Shown: positions 16,538 through 26,072, counted from the stretch's first letter. The stretch is 32,594 nucleotides of DNA from Acholeplasmataceae bacterium (GCA_012837585.1 DUQW01000003.1:1-32594), one strand, 5' to 3'. Translations and numbers: made by a program. The notes: a model not told the origin generated them from the letters alone.

Positions 16538-17713
16538 TTAAATTATTCCTAATTCTTTAGATAGTTCGTAGATTTGTTTAATTGCAAAGTCTAGTTCTTC
16601 TTTTGTATGTTCGCTTGATAGCATCATTCTTATTCTTGCAGTTCCTTTTGGAACAGTTGGAAATACTATTCCAGAAGTATAGACACCGCGCTCTAATAAT
16701 TTTTTAGCGAAATCCATAGTTTTAGCTTCATCATAAATCATCAGTGGCGTAATAGGGGTTTGGGTTTTACCTAAAGTAAAGCCTAACTCTTTTAATTTAG
16801 ATTGGAAATATTTAGTGTTATCCCAAAGTTTTTTTGAGTATTCATCAGTTTCCTCTAACATGGTAATAGCTTCAATGGCTGCACCACAGGCTGCAGGCAT
16901 CATTGAAGTTGAAAATAAAAGTGGACGTCCGCGATGTAGTAAGTAATCTTTCATTTCTGATGATCCAGCAATATATGCTCCAACAACACCAATCGCTTTT
17001 GATAATGTTCCCATAATATAATCAACTTGGCCATGTAAGTTAAAATGGTCAACAGTTCCGCGTCCATTTTCACCTAAAACGCCTGATCCATGAGCATCAT
17101 CAACATAAACTTTAGCATCATATTTTTTAGCTAGTCTTACAATTTCAGGAAGATTTGCAATATCTCCGTCCATTGAAAAAACTCCATCAGTAATGATTAA
17201 AACTTCGTTATAGTCTTTTCTTCTTTCTTTTAAGATTTGTTCAAGAGCTTTCATATCACTGTGAGGGAAAACCGCTTTATCAGCACGTGAAAGTCTAACA
17301 CCATCAATAATTGATGCGTGATTTAATTCATCAGAGATAATTAAATCACCTCTGTCAGTAATCGCTTGAATAACTCCAAGATTAGCTAAAAATCCTGATT
17401 GAAAGACTAGTGCTGCCTCTTCACGTTTAAATTTAGCAAGGCGCTCATCTAACTCTTCATGGATTTCAATATTTCCACTAATCGTTCTAACTGCTCCTGA
17501 ACCAACACCGTATTTGTCGATTGCTTTTTTAGCAGCTTCTTTCATTCTTGGATGATTAGCAAATCCTAAATAGTTATTACTGCATAAGTTAATAACTTGT
17601 TTGCCATTTAATGTAATAACTGCTTTATTTGGTGAACTACTAACAGATAGCTTACGGTAGACACCTTCTTTTTTTAATTCTTCTATTTTTAACTTAATAC
17701 TATTTTCTTTCAT
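16538..17713 (-). CDS. kbl: Glycine C-acetyltransferase (2-amino-3-ketobutyrate CoA ligase)
   Basis: PLP enzyme that splits 2-amino-3-oxobutyrate with CoA into glycine and acetyl-CoA. The protein has 391 residues. The PLP lysine is Lys239 (GTLSKAIG), the stacking residue is His132 (NHAS), and VDDAH lies at 204-208. The substrate-loop segment [18 protein letters not shown] (71-88) matches Bacillus-type Kbl rather than serine palmitoyltransferase. Its ATG overlaps the tdh TGA stop (ATGA), giving the standard tdh-kbl pair. Together they degrade threonine to a C1-usable glycine and an acetyl-CoA. It is a paralogue of the gene at 3682-4875. Confidence 0.93.
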   Translation of the reverse strand: MKENSIKLKIEELKKEGVYRKLSVSSSPNKAVITLNGKQVINLCSNNYLGFANHPRMKEAAKKAIDKYGVGSGAVRTISGNIEIHEELDERLAKFKREEAALVFQSGFLANLGVIQAITDRGDLIISDELNHASIIDGVRLSRADKAVFPHSDMKALEQILKERRKDYNEVLIITDGVFSMDGDIANLPEIVRLAKKYDAKVYVDDAHGSGVLGENGRGTVDHFNLHGQVDYIMGTLSKAIGVVGAYIAGSSEMKDYLLHRGRPLLFSTSMMPAACGAAIEAITMLEETDEYSKKLWDNTKYFQSKLKELGFTLGKTQTPITPLMIYDEAKTMDFAKKLLERGVYTSGIVFPTVPKGTARIRMMLSSEHTKEELDFAIKQIYELSKELGII

Positions 17714-18741
17714 AATTTTAAAACTACCTTTCCTGATTTTCCTTCGTTCATAACTTTAATTCCTTTTTCAAATTCATCAAAAGGAAAAATGTGTGTAACA
17801 AATTTATCAAATTGGAGTTTTTTAGATTTTAATAACTCGTCAATTTGTTGCCATGTTTTAGGAAGTAACCTTCCAGTTACTCCGTAGATATGTAATCCTT
17901 TGAAAACAACTTTATTAAAATCAACATTTAATTTATTATTAAAAGCTCCTAATATAGAAATTCCTCCACCAGGTTTTACATAATCAAATGATTCTTCGAC
18001 GGCTCCAACATTTCCAGAAAAATCTATAACAACATCTACACCTTTATTATTAGTGTGTTTTTTAATATATTCTAATGTATTTACTTCTTTGGGATTAATA
18101 ACATGATGAGCACCAATTTCTTTAGCTAAATTGATGCGGTACGGATTTACTTCTGTCGCAAAAATTCTTTTTGCTTCACTAGCTATTGCTACATCAATAC
18201 CCATTAAACCAATTGGTCCGCATCCAATAATTAAAACATCCTTATCTTTTACATCAAAATGTTTTACCGCATGAACTGCATTTCCTAGTGGCTCTAATAC
18301 AGATAAATATGTCGGATCTAAGTTTGACGTGTCGATATATAAATTTTCTTCAGGAATTTTCATATATTCAGCAAATGCTCCGTCCATATCAACCCCAATA
18401 ACCTTAGTTTTTTCACAAATATGGCCATTTCCTGTTAAACAATATTCACATTTCCCGCAAATAATATGTGATTCACTTGATACTATATCCCCAATTTTAA
18501 CTTTTGAAACATTAGAACCAATTTTGACTACTTTACCACTAAATTCATGACCGACTGTAAGTGGCGGATTGATTCTATTTTGACTCCATGCATCCCAGTT
18601 ATAAATATGCAAATCTGTTCCGCAAATAGAGACTGAAATAACTTTAATTAATACTTCATTAGCTTCTAAATTGCGCGGTATCGGTTTTTCCCCTCTCGTA
18701 AAACCTTTAGCGCGTTCCGTCTTTAAAATTACTTTCATCAT
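17710..18741 (-). CDS. tdh: L-threonine 3-dehydrogenase
   Basis: Zinc-dependent medium-chain dehydrogenase oxidising L-threonine to 2-amino-3-oxobutyrate with NAD+. The protein has 343 residues, normal length. Catalytic zinc ligands are Cys40 (CGTDLH) and His65-Glu66 (GHEF). The structural zinc ligands are Cys95, 98, 101 and 109. The NAD site is GCGPIGLMG near 174. The segment [10 protein letters not shown] after the first zinc ligand is characteristic of Tdh. It starts ATGATG at 18741, and AAAGGA fits either ATG. It heads the tdh-kbl-mrp-hydrolase unit, whose promoter contains a 20-bp palindrome. Confidence 0.95.
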   Translation of the reverse strand: MMKVILKTERAKGFTRGEKPIPRNLEANEVLIKVISVSICGTDLHIYNWDAWSQNRINPPLTVGHEFSGKVVKIGSNVSKVKIGDIVSSESHIICGKCEYCLTGNGHICEKTKVIGVDMDGAFAEYMKIPEENLYIDTSNLDPTYLSVLEPLGNAVHAVKHFDVKDKDVLIIGCGPIGLMGIDVAIASEAKRIFATEVNPYRINLAKEIGAHHVINPKEVNTLEYIKKHTNNKGVDVVIDFSGNVGAVEESFDYVKPGGGISILGAFNNKLNVDFNKVVFKGLHIYGVTGRLLPKTWQQIDELLKSKKLQFDKFVTHIFPFDEFEKGIKVMNEGKSGKVVLKL

Positions 18742-18764
18742 AATATCAAGTTCCTTTCAATATA

Positions 18765-18794
18765 ATTATAACACCTTAATTATACATAATTAAG
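18765..18794 (-). promoter_or_regulatory. tdh promoter with palindromic operator candidate
   Basis: TATAAT (18770-18765) is preceded by TGT, giving an extended -10. Seventeen bases upstream is TTAATT. The perfect inverted repeat CTTAATTATGTATAATTAAG (18794-18775; 9-bp arms, 2-bp centre) covers the -35 and most of the spacer, a classic repressor position. No regulator gene is nearby, so the binder is unknown. Confidence 0.55.
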
Positions 18795-18795
18795 A

Positions 18796-18831
18796 AAAAT
18801 AAAAGAATGTCGTAAAATATTGACATTCTTT
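18796..18831 (-). terminator. Terminator after the nucleoside ABC genes
   Basis: Minus-strand AAAGAATGTC (18831-18822) pairs with GACATTCTTT (18811-18802) across a 10-base loop and runs into TTATTTTTC. It separates the transporter operon from the tdh promoter. Confidence 0.8.
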
Positions 18832-18847
18832 TAGTAATATTATTAAA

Positions 18848-19921
18848 TTATGATCCTTTTGGATCAAATGGGATACCAGAAGCTTTTGGTGCCCTTGATG
18901 ATTTAGACGTTAACGATAACGCAATTAAAGTAATTAAGAATGGCATGATTCTAATAATCATCGCAAGCGGAACCTTATTGTTAGCTTCTAACCATACTTT
19001 AACTGTATCTATTGTAAATAAGTTAATTGATAACATTTGGAATAATCCAAAGAAGATTGCTGCAAATAAGATTTTAACTGGCTTCCATTGACCAAAAATT
19101 AATACCGCTAACGCTAAGAATCCATATCCGTTAACTGTTCCGTGGAAACTAACTGATGTAGGAATAATATAAATTAATCCACCAAATCCACCTAATGCAC
19201 CAGAGATTAATACTCCTGCCCAACGATATTTATAAACATTAATCCCAACTGATTGAGCAGCTTGTGGGTGTTCACCACACGCTGATAATCTCATACCAAA
19301 GCGAGTTCTCTTAATTATAAATGCACTAACTAAGAAGATGGCAATTGAAATATAGGTAAATAGGAATGCTTCAGAGAAGAAAATATAATTAATACCTTCT
19401 ACTACTTTATAACCAATTGTTCCTTCTTGAACATTAGGGAATAAATTGATAAAAGCATTTGATCTAAACCTAAAGATATTATCAAATTTTAAGTGACTTA
19501 CTCCTTGGTCAGTTAAAGTTCTAGCCATAAATATTGCAAGTGCTCCAGCTAAAATATTTAATGCGACACCACCAATAGTTTGATTAGCTTTCATATTTAT
19601 CGCTAAAAATCCTAATAATGCTGAAAAGGCCATTCCTGCTAAAGCAGCTAGTATCATCGCAACAATTAGCATAAGTTGCGGATTGTTAGAAAAATATGTA
19701 TATATTCTCTTTTGCGATGCTGATAAGGCTTCAAATACTTCTGGAGTACTCATTGCATTTTGAACAGAATATATAAAATAAATTCCGGCAAATGCACCAA
19801 TAACCATGATTCCTTCAAGAGCAATGTTAACTGTACCACTCTTTTCAGAGAACATACCAGCTAGTGCTACGATTAATAGAGGAAGAATAAAATAAAGCGA
19901 TTGGTTAATCAAAAACATCAT
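18848..19921 (-). CDS. nupQ: Nucleoside-type ABC importer permease (NupQ/YufQ-like)
   Basis: Inner-membrane permease of the BMP-family (ribose/nucleoside) ABC importer. The protein has 357 residues with about nine to ten hydrophobic helices. FSEKSGTVNIALEGIMVIGAF at the N-terminus and the cytoplasmic coupling segment GEHPQAAQSVGINVYKYRW are family hallmarks. It begins ATGATG at 19921, overlapping the TGA of the other permease by 4 bases, and is the last gene of the operon before the terminator. Assignment to nucleosides rests on the match to B. subtilis nupNOPQ and the BMP lipoprotein. The exact cargo is inferred. Confidence 0.87.
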   Translation of the reverse strand: MMFLINQSLYFILPLLIVALAGMFSEKSGTVNIALEGIMVIGAFAGIYFIYSVQNAMSTPEVFEALSASQKRIYTYFSNNPQLMLIVAMILAALAGMAFSALLGFLAINMKANQTIGGVALNILAGALAIFMARTLTDQGVSHLKFDNIFRFRSNAFINLFPNVQEGTIGYKVVEGINYIFFSEAFLFTYISIAIFLVSAFIIKRTRFGMRLSACGEHPQAAQSVGINVYKYRWAGVLISGALGGFGGLIYIIPTSVSFHGTVNGYGFLALAVLIFGQWKPVKILFAAIFFGLFQMLSINLFTIDTVKVWLEANNKVPLAMIIRIMPFLITLIALSLTSKSSRAPKASGIPFDPKGS

Positions 19922-21123
19922 TTTACTTCACCCCCCAATTCTAAAGTTTCAACACTATCTGTATCATCAGACTCCTTAATGACTTCTTCTTGAGGTTTAT
20001 CTTTATTTACTTTTTTCTTGCGTTTAAATAGTCTAGTAACTGAACGTCCTAAAATTAAAGAAAACGCACTAAAATATAAAATTACACCAATAATTACGTT
20101 AACAATTTCAGCTTTGAAGCCTAAGCTTTGCATATATTGTCCACCCAAACTTATATATTGGACAAATAAAGCTGCGATTAATATGCCAATTGGATGACTA
20201 TTGGCTAGTAATGCAATTGGGATACCATCAAATCCTTGAGAAAGGATTGTATTAACAAGAGTATAGTTATTACCTAAGTTTCTTGCACTTGGAGCTAAAA
20301 TAAACAGTGCCCCACCTAATCCAGCTAAAAATCCTGAAATAGCCATTGATAAAATGATACTCTTTTTTTCATTAATTCCGGCATATTTAGCCGCGTGTCG
20401 GTTAGACCCAACAGCAATTAATTCTTTACCAAAGACTGTTTTCTTTAATATAAAGTAAACGATAATAACTGAAATGATTGCTAGAATAATTCCAATATCT
20501 GCCCCAGAGTTAGGGAAAACTTTATCTAATCCAACAAATGGATTTCTCGCATTTTTAGGAATCGGATGGCTTCGGTTAGTCGCGTTATCAATAATAATGC
20601 CTTTATAGTATGTCGATAAAATTCCATTAACGAATAAAACTCCAATATGGTTTAACATAATTGACGTAATAACTTCATGAACGTTTAGGAAAGCTTTTAA
20701 AATACCCGGTATAGATCCCCAAATAGCACCAAATAAAGCGCCAACCAGGATTGCTAATGGCCATTGCAAAATTCCTAAGAAACCGCCTAAGAATGCGACT
20801 AATAGGGCTCCAAAGATACCCATAGTATATTGCCCACTAGCCCCAATATTAAATAGCCCGGTCTTAAATGCAAATCCAATCGCTAAACCAGTAAATATAA
20901 GCGGAGTTGATCTATATAATAATTGACCAATTCCTCTAACTGGACCAGCTGGATTATTAAATGCTCCCTTAAACATCTTCCCTAATCCCGCAACAGCATT
21001 TTGCGAATTAGCAATTAACATAATGATAAATCCAATTAGTAATCCAAGGAAAATAGCAATTAAAGATGATGAAAGATTTTTAATAGCTGGTTTTTGAAAA
21101 AATGATTGAATTTTCGTTTTCAT
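19918..21123 (-). CDS. nupP: Nucleoside-type ABC importer permease (NupP/YufP-like)
   Basis: Second permease of the same importer, 401 residues with about nine to ten helices. TGLFNIGASGQYTMG near residue 88 and the coupling helix segment VGSNRHAAKYAGINEKK are diagnostic. An acidic/basic C-terminal tail of about 35 residues follows the last helix. Its start overlaps the ATPase gene's TGA by 4 bases, and its own TGA overlaps the next start, so the three transporter genes are coupled. It forms a heterodimeric channel with the product of 18848-19921. Confidence 0.87.
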   Translation of the reverse strand: MKTKIQSFFQKPAIKNLSSSLIAIFLGLLIGFIIMLIANSQNAVAGLGKMFKGAFNNPAGPVRGIGQLLYRSTPLIFTGLAIGFAFKTGLFNIGASGQYTMGIFGALLVAFLGGFLGILQWPLAILVGALFGAIWGSIPGILKAFLNVHEVITSIMLNHIGVLFVNGILSTYYKGIIIDNATNRSHPIPKNARNPFVGLDKVFPNSGADIGIILAIISVIIVYFILKKTVFGKELIAVGSNRHAAKYAGINEKKSIILSMAISGFLAGLGGALFILAPSARNLGNNYTLVNTILSQGFDGIPIALLANSHPIGILIAALFVQYISLGGQYMQSLGFKAEIVNVIIGVILYFSAFSLILGRSVTRLFKRKKKVNKDKPQEEVIKESDDTDSVETLELGGEVK

Positions 21124-22799
21124 CTTCGATCACCGCCTCTTTCATCTTGTTTTTGGAAAAGTTTATTATAACTCGGATAATTAAACTTTTTGTATCTAAA
21201 TGGTTTATGCTTGATATCTTTTCTAATGTGTGGTTCTGACTTTATAATAGGTTCTTCATGAACTTTATTCATTAGTTCTTCATCTCGTTTAGAACCCGCC
21301 ATATAAAGACCAAGTTCTTCAACGGTAATTTTCTTAGGATCTAAATCCCCAACAATCTTACCTTCATACATAACTAGAATTCTATCACTTACACTCATTA
21401 CTTCTTCTAGTTCAAAAGAAATAAGTAATACTGCTCTACCGGCGTCACGCTCTGCTAGGATTTGTTTATGAGCAAATTCAATCGCTCCGACGTCTAATCC
21501 TCTAACAGTTTGAACCGATAATAATAAATCAGATTCTTGGCTAATTTCTCTAGCGATAATTGATTTTTGTTGATTTCCACCTGACATTGAACCAGATAAA
21601 GTTTTAACTCCTTGAGCAGCTCTAATATCAAACTTATCAATTAATATCTTACCATCACGATTAATTGGATTTTCTTTAACAATTCCTCGTTTTTGATAAG
21701 GTTCTTTATGATATTTTTTCAAGTTTAAGTTATGAGCTAATGTATCGTTTAATATTAAACCGTGTAATTGTCTATCTTCAGGAATATGACTTAACCCATG
21801 ATCATTTCTGTAACGAATTGATTTATGAACAAGATCAACGCCATCTAAATAGATATGACCACTTTTCGGTTTAATTAATCCTGAAATAGCTTGTGCGAGT
21901 TCACTTTGTCCGTTACCATCAACGCCGGCAATACAAACAATTTCTCCGCCCCTTACATCAAAACTAACACCATCAACTACATTTCTTTTACTAAATGGTG
22001 AAACAACCACTAAATCTCTAACTTGTAGTACTTTTTCTCTTAGTTGTTGTGGGTTTTTTTCAATCGTAAATTCAACATCGCGTCCAACCATCATTTTTGA
22101 TAGTTCTTCTTTGGTTGTCGATTTAACATCAACGGTTGCGATATGTTTTCCTTGTTTTAAAACCGTTACGCGATCACATACAGCCATAATCTCATCAAGT
22201 TTATGGGTAATAAATACGATAGATTTACCTTCTTTAGCTAAATTTTTCATCGTAATCATTAATTGATCAATTTCTTGCGGAGTTAAAACTGCTGTTGGCT
22301 CGTCAAAAATTAAAATATCATTATCACGATACAGCATTTTTAAAATTTCAGTTCGTTGTTGCATCCCAACAGTAACATCTGAAATTTTTGCATTCAAATC
22401 AACATGAAGCTCATATCTTTTTGTTAAGTCAGTTAACTCTGCTTTGGCATGTTTACGATTTAAAACGCCACCCTTATTTGGTTCAACCCCTAAAATAATA
22501 TTATCCAAAATACTAAATACATCAACTAACTTAAAATGTTGATGTACCATCCCAATACCATATTTATTAGCATCATTAGGGCTATTAATATTAATTGGCT
22601 CACCATTTAATAAAATTTCTCCCTCATCTTGTCGGTATAGTCCAAATAAAACACTCATAAGTGTCGATTTACCGGCACCATTTTCCCCTAGTAAAGCGTG
22701 AATTTCGCCTTTACGGAGTTCAAATGTAATGTTATCGTTGGCTATAATACCTGGGAAACATTTGGTTATATTTTTCATCTCAATTACATTTCTTGTCAT
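21120..22799 (-). CDS. nupO: Nucleoside-type ABC importer ATPase, double domain (NupO/YufO-like)
   Basis: Fused two-domain ATPase of 559 residues energising the BMP-family importer. Domain 1 has Walker A GENGAGKST (about 38-46) and Walker B LIFDEPTAVLTPQ. Its signature loop is TVGMQQR, not LSGGQ. Domain 2 has a degenerate Walker A, GVDGNGQSE. It keeps a good signature (SGGNQQK) but has LLSVQTVRGLDVG where Asp-Glu would be, so only one site probably hydrolyses ATP normally. This asymmetry is usual in this transporter group. A basic C-terminal tail (about 40 residues) follows. It is separated from the lipoprotein gene by a long stem-loop. Confidence 0.9.
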   Translation of the reverse strand: MTRNVIEMKNITKCFPGIIANDNITFELRKGEIHALLGENGAGKSTLMSVLFGLYRQDEGEILLNGEPININSPNDANKYGIGMVHQHFKLVDVFSILDNIILGVEPNKGGVLNRKHAKAELTDLTKRYELHVDLNAKISDVTVGMQQRTEILKMLYRDNDILIFDEPTAVLTPQEIDQLMITMKNLAKEGKSIVFITHKLDEIMAVCDRVTVLKQGKHIATVDVKSTTKEELSKMMVGRDVEFTIEKNPQQLREKVLQVRDLVVVSPFSKRNVVDGVSFDVRGGEIVCIAGVDGNGQSELAQAISGLIKPKSGHIYLDGVDLVHKSIRYRNDHGLSHIPEDRQLHGLILNDTLAHNLNLKKYHKEPYQKRGIVKENPINRDGKILIDKFDIRAAQGVKTLSGSMSGGNQQKSIIAREISQESDLLLSVQTVRGLDVGAIEFAHKQILAERDAGRAVLLISFELEEVMSVSDRILVMYEGKIVGDLDPKKITVEELGLYMAGSKRDEELMNKVHEEPIIKSEPHIRKDIKHKPFRYKKFNYPSYNKLFQKQDERGGDRR

Positions 22800-22820
22800 A
22801 ATAATCTCACTTTATATACA

Positions 22821-22856
22821 ATACAAAGGATAAGAAAAACTTCTTACCCTTTGTAT
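22821..22856 (-). promoter_or_regulatory. Intercistronic stem-loop between lipoprotein and transporter genes
   Basis: In the minus-strand RNA a 16-bp stem (22856-22841 with 22836-22821, one G-U pair) closes a 4-base loop. On the plus strand the same pair is an A-C mismatch, so the structure is tuned to this transcript. No T-tract follows, so it is not a standard terminator. It may stabilise the upstream mRNA or cap 3' decay, giving more lipoprotein than transporter. Confidence 0.65.
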
Positions 22857-22894
22857 CCCTTTTTTATAATCTAGTTAATGTTATAATTATTAAA

Positions 22895-24019
22895 TTATGC
22901 ACCGAATGGAACAACAGTTACTTTAACTTTAGTAGTTTCAAATTGTTTAGCTGCGTTTCCGTCATCTCCGAATTCACCAATAACGTCACTTACTAGAACA
23001 GTTCCGTCAACTAATTTACCATAAATTACATTGTATGCTTCTAAGTTGAATGTTCTGAAGCGTGAATTTGCCATTGGTAGTCCAACTCCGTCTTTAGTAA
23101 CATCTAGAACAACTGATTTTCCACCGAAATCTGTAGCCCAGTTTTTATCAATGAAAATAGCTTTTAATGCTTGTTGAACTGAAATTGCTAATTCTTTAGT
23201 AGATGAAGTAATAACTGTTGGAGAGTCAGCACTTTGGTCAACGTCAACACCAATAACCCATTTGTCAGTTGATGCTGCAGCCGCTGCCATTACAGATTGT
23301 CCTACTGCTCCACCGCATGCGAAGATTACTTCTACACCATTTTGATAAAATGATGCTGCCATTGCTTGTACTTCTGGAGTAGCTTTGAAGTCACCAGTAT
23401 ATAGATAGTCAATAGTAACTGAGTTGTCAGCTAAACCTAATTCTTCTGCTGCAACTGCTGCACCTTGAACAAATCCGTGTCCAAATCTTTGAACAGCTGG
23501 TACTGCTATACCACCCATAAATCCTAATTTTCTAAATCCATCTTTCACTGCTGCATATCCAGCTAAGAATCCTGTTTGTTCTTCAGCATAGAACACTGAA
23601 TAAACGTTACTTTCTAAAGATCCATTTTCAACGTTTGTAGGACTTCCATCTAGTAAAATAAATTTTACATCTGGGAAATCTTTTTGAACAACGTTAATTG
23701 GTCCTTCAAATAAGTATCCCGGAGTAACAATTACTGTTGCTCCATCTCCAACTGCTTGCTCAATAGCTGCAATGTAGTCTTCGTTAGTAGCATCTGCTGG
23801 TTTTAAATAAGCGTAAGGAATGTTATTGGCATCGCCAAATGCTTTAACTCCTTCATATGATCCTTGATTAAATGATTTGTCATCAATACCACCTTTGTCG
23901 GTAATTAGAACGATTTTGTCCTTTTTCTCTTCAGGTTTTGGATCTGGAGTACCATCACAAGCAGCTAATGTAAATACTGCCAAAGCTACTAATAAGAAAC
24001 CCATAATTCTTTTAAACAT
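22895..24019 (-). CDS. bmpA: BMP-family nucleoside-binding lipoprotein
   Basis: Surface substrate-binding lipoprotein of the importer encoded downstream. The protein has 374 residues. A signal peptide ends in the lipobox LAAC (Cys21 lipidated). DKGGIDDKSFNQGSYEG follows near residue 42, the strongest BMP/Med-family signature, with VDVDQS near residue 258. Bacterial relatives bind purine nucleosides. The ribosome site GGGAGGAAAAATAT precedes ATG 24019, and a good promoter lies at 24062-24090. It is first in the operon, and the stem-loop after it fits the usual excess of binding protein over channel. Confidence 0.93.
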   Translation of the reverse strand: MFKRIMGFLLVALAVFTLAACDGTPDPKPEEKKDKIVLITDKGGIDDKSFNQGSYEGVKAFGDANNIPYAYLKPADATNEDYIAAIEQAVGDGATVIVTPGYLFEGPINVVQKDFPDVKFILLDGSPTNVENGSLESNVYSVFYAEEQTGFLAGYAAVKDGFRKLGFMGGIAVPAVQRFGHGFVQGAAVAAEELGLADNSVTIDYLYTGDFKATPEVQAMAASFYQNGVEVIFACGGAVGQSVMAAAAASTDKWVIGVDVDQSADSPTVITSSTKELAISVQQALKAIFIDKNWATDFGGKSVVLDVTKDGVGLPMANSRFRTFNLEAYNVIYGKLVDGTVLVSDVIGEFGDDGNAAKQFETTKVKVTVVPFGA

Positions 24020-24061
24020 ATATTTTTCCTCCCTTTTTTTGCATCTTTATGCACTACATAT

Positions 24062-24090
24062 AGTATATATGAAATAAATTAATTTTTCAA
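24062..24090 (-). promoter_or_regulatory. Promoter of the nucleoside importer operon
   Basis: TTGAAA (24090-24085), a 17-base spacer and TATACT (24067-24062) on the minus strand, a close sigma-A match. The leader is about 35 bases and holds only a tiny GCAT/ATGC hairpin. No riboswitch is visible, and no terminator separates it from thrS. Confidence 0.75.
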
Positions 24091-24115
24091 CATAATTTTA
24101 AATTTTTCATTCAAA

Positions 24116-26014
24116 TTATTCTTTATTTATAATTATATTTTTCAATAAATTGACATATTCAGTTAATTTAACGGTGATTTGTTTATCATCGCCATATCTA
24201 CGGTATGTAACTTCGTTAGATTCTACTTCTTTATCACCAATTACGATACTAAATGGTATTTTTGAAGTTTGGGCATCTCTAATTTTATAACCTAATTTTT
24301 CATCACGTAAATCAATCTCAGCTCTAATTCCGGCAGCTTGAAGTTCTTCTAAAACTTTTTCTGAATATTTGCTGTGTTTTGATAAATTTACCGGAATAAT
24401 TTTTGTTTGAAGTGGACTTAACCATGTAGGAAAAGCTCCACCATAATGTTCAATTAAAATACCAATAAACCTTTCTAAAGATCCGTAAATAGCGCGGTGC
24501 AACATAACCGGACGAACTCTTTCTCCTTTTTCATCAATATAAGTTAATTCAAATCTTTCAGGTAAGTTCATATCTAGTTGGATAGTACCACATTGCCAAA
24601 TTCTATTTAATGAATCTCTAATTTTATAGTCTAACTTTGGACCATAGAAAGCTCCGTCTCCTGGATTAATCTTAACTTCTTTTCCAGAAGCTTTAGCCGC
24701 TTCAAATAATGCTTTTTCAGAAACTTCCCATGCAGAGATTTCACCAATATAATTTTCTGGTCTAGTTGAAAGTTCAATATGATATTTTAATCCAAAAGTA
24801 TCATAAATTTCATCAAATAATTTAATTAATTCAATTACTTCTGATTGAATTTGATCTGGTCTCATATATAAGTGGGCGTCATCTTGAGTAAATGCTCTTA
24901 CTCTAAATAAACCAGTTAATGCACCACTAGCTTCATAACGATGAACGTGTCCTAACTCACCTACACGTAGTGGTAAGTCACGATATGAGTGAATGTCATT
25001 TTTATAAACTAACATCCCGCCCGGACAGTTCATTGGCTTAATCGCAAATTCTTTTTCATCAATAGTTGATGTATACATATTTTCACGATAATTACCCCAG
25101 TGTCCAGAAATTTCCCAAAGTTCTTGGTTTAACATAGTTGGTGTTTCAATATATTTATAATCATGTTTATCATGAACTTTGTACCAATAGTTAATAAGTT
25201 CACGTTTTAAAATCATCCCATTTGGTAACCAAAATGGAAAACCAGGACCATATTCAGATAACATAAATATTCCTAGTTCACGACCTAATTTACGATGATC
25301 ACGTTTCTTTCTTTCTTCTAATAATACTAAATATTCATCTAAATCTTTTTTATTCCAAAAAGCTGTACCATAAATTCTTGTTAGCATCTTATTATTACTA
25401 TCACCTCTCCAGTATGCTCCGGCAAGAGATAATAATTTAAAATGTTTAATATCTTTAGTATTAGAAACATGTCCTCCGCGACATAAATCAGTAAAGTTAT
25501 TTTGAGTATGAACTGAAATAATTTCGTTTTTATACTCTTCAATTAATTCTAATTTATATTCATCACGTGTAAATAGTTTCTTAGCTTCTTCATATGATAA
25601 TTCTTTACGAACAATCTCAGCTCCCACTTCAGATAATCTTTTCATCTCAGCTTCTATTTTTTCTAAGTCTGCTTCTCTTAAAACATCTTCACCAAAATCA
25701 ACATCATAATAAAAGCCTTCTTCGATAGCTGGACCAACTCCGAATTTAGCATGTGGATATAAATTAGTAATCGCCTCAGCCATTAAGTGTGCTGCTGAGT
25801 GATTTAGAATATGCAAACTTCTTTCATCTCTTTTAGTTAAAATATCAATTTTACCATCTTCTCTAATTGGATAGTCTAAACTAACAAATTCGTCGTTAAA
25901 TAAAGCACCAACAGCCATATTAGCTAGTCCACTAGAAATTGACTCTGCAATTTCAAGAGGTGTTACTTTTAATTTGAATTCCTTAATACTACCATCTTTA
26001 AACTCTATTTTCAT
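24116..26014 (-). CDS. thrS: Threonine--tRNA ligase
   Basis: Charges tRNA-Thr. The protein has about 632 residues. An N-terminal TGS domain (about 1-60) is followed by the editing domain with HSAAH near residue 70 and the second zinc-like motif CRGGH. The class II core with GELGHVHRYEASGAL and HRAIYGSLERF comes next, then an anticodon-binding domain. An ATG at 26032 is in frame but has no ribosome site and nearly coincides with the predicted transcription start (about 26037). ATG 26014 has GGGGA upstream and begins MKIEFKDGS, as ThrS proteins do. It lies downstream of dnaI, as in bacilli, but with its own promoter. No T-box leader is present, unlike thrS of many Firmicutes. Confidence 0.96.
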   Translation of the reverse strand: MKIEFKDGSIKEFKLKVTPLEIAESISSGLANMAVGALFNDEFVSLDYPIREDGKIDILTKRDERSLHILNHSAAHLMAEAITNLYPHAKFGVGPAIEEGFYYDVDFGEDVLREADLEKIEAEMKRLSEVGAEIVRKELSYEEAKKLFTRDEYKLELIEEYKNEIISVHTQNNFTDLCRGGHVSNTKDIKHFKLLSLAGAYWRGDSNNKMLTRIYGTAFWNKKDLDEYLVLLEERKKRDHRKLGRELGIFMLSEYGPGFPFWLPNGMILKRELINYWYKVHDKHDYKYIETPTMLNQELWEISGHWGNYRENMYTSTIDEKEFAIKPMNCPGGMLVYKNDIHSYRDLPLRVGELGHVHRYEASGALTGLFRVRAFTQDDAHLYMRPDQIQSEVIELIKLFDEIYDTFGLKYHIELSTRPENYIGEISAWEVSEKALFEAAKASGKEVKINPGDGAFYGPKLDYKIRDSLNRIWQCGTIQLDMNLPERFELTYIDEKGERVRPVMLHRAIYGSLERFIGILIEHYGGAFPTWLSPLQTKIIPVNLSKHSKYSEKVLEELQAAGIRAEIDLRDEKLGYKIRDAQTSKIPFSIVIGDKEVESNEVTYRRYGDDKQITVKLTEYVNLLKNIIINKE

Positions 26015-26043
26015 ATTAATTCCCCATTTCAATAATCATATCA

Positions 26044-26072
26044 ATTTTACCATTAAAAACGCTTATTTACAA
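26044..26072 (-). promoter_or_regulatory. thrS promoter
   Basis: TTGTAA (26072-26067), exactly 17 bases, then TAAAAT (26049-26044) preceded by TGG. Its position just after dnaI lets thrS be transcribed apart from the replication operon and supports translation from 26014. Confidence 0.65.
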
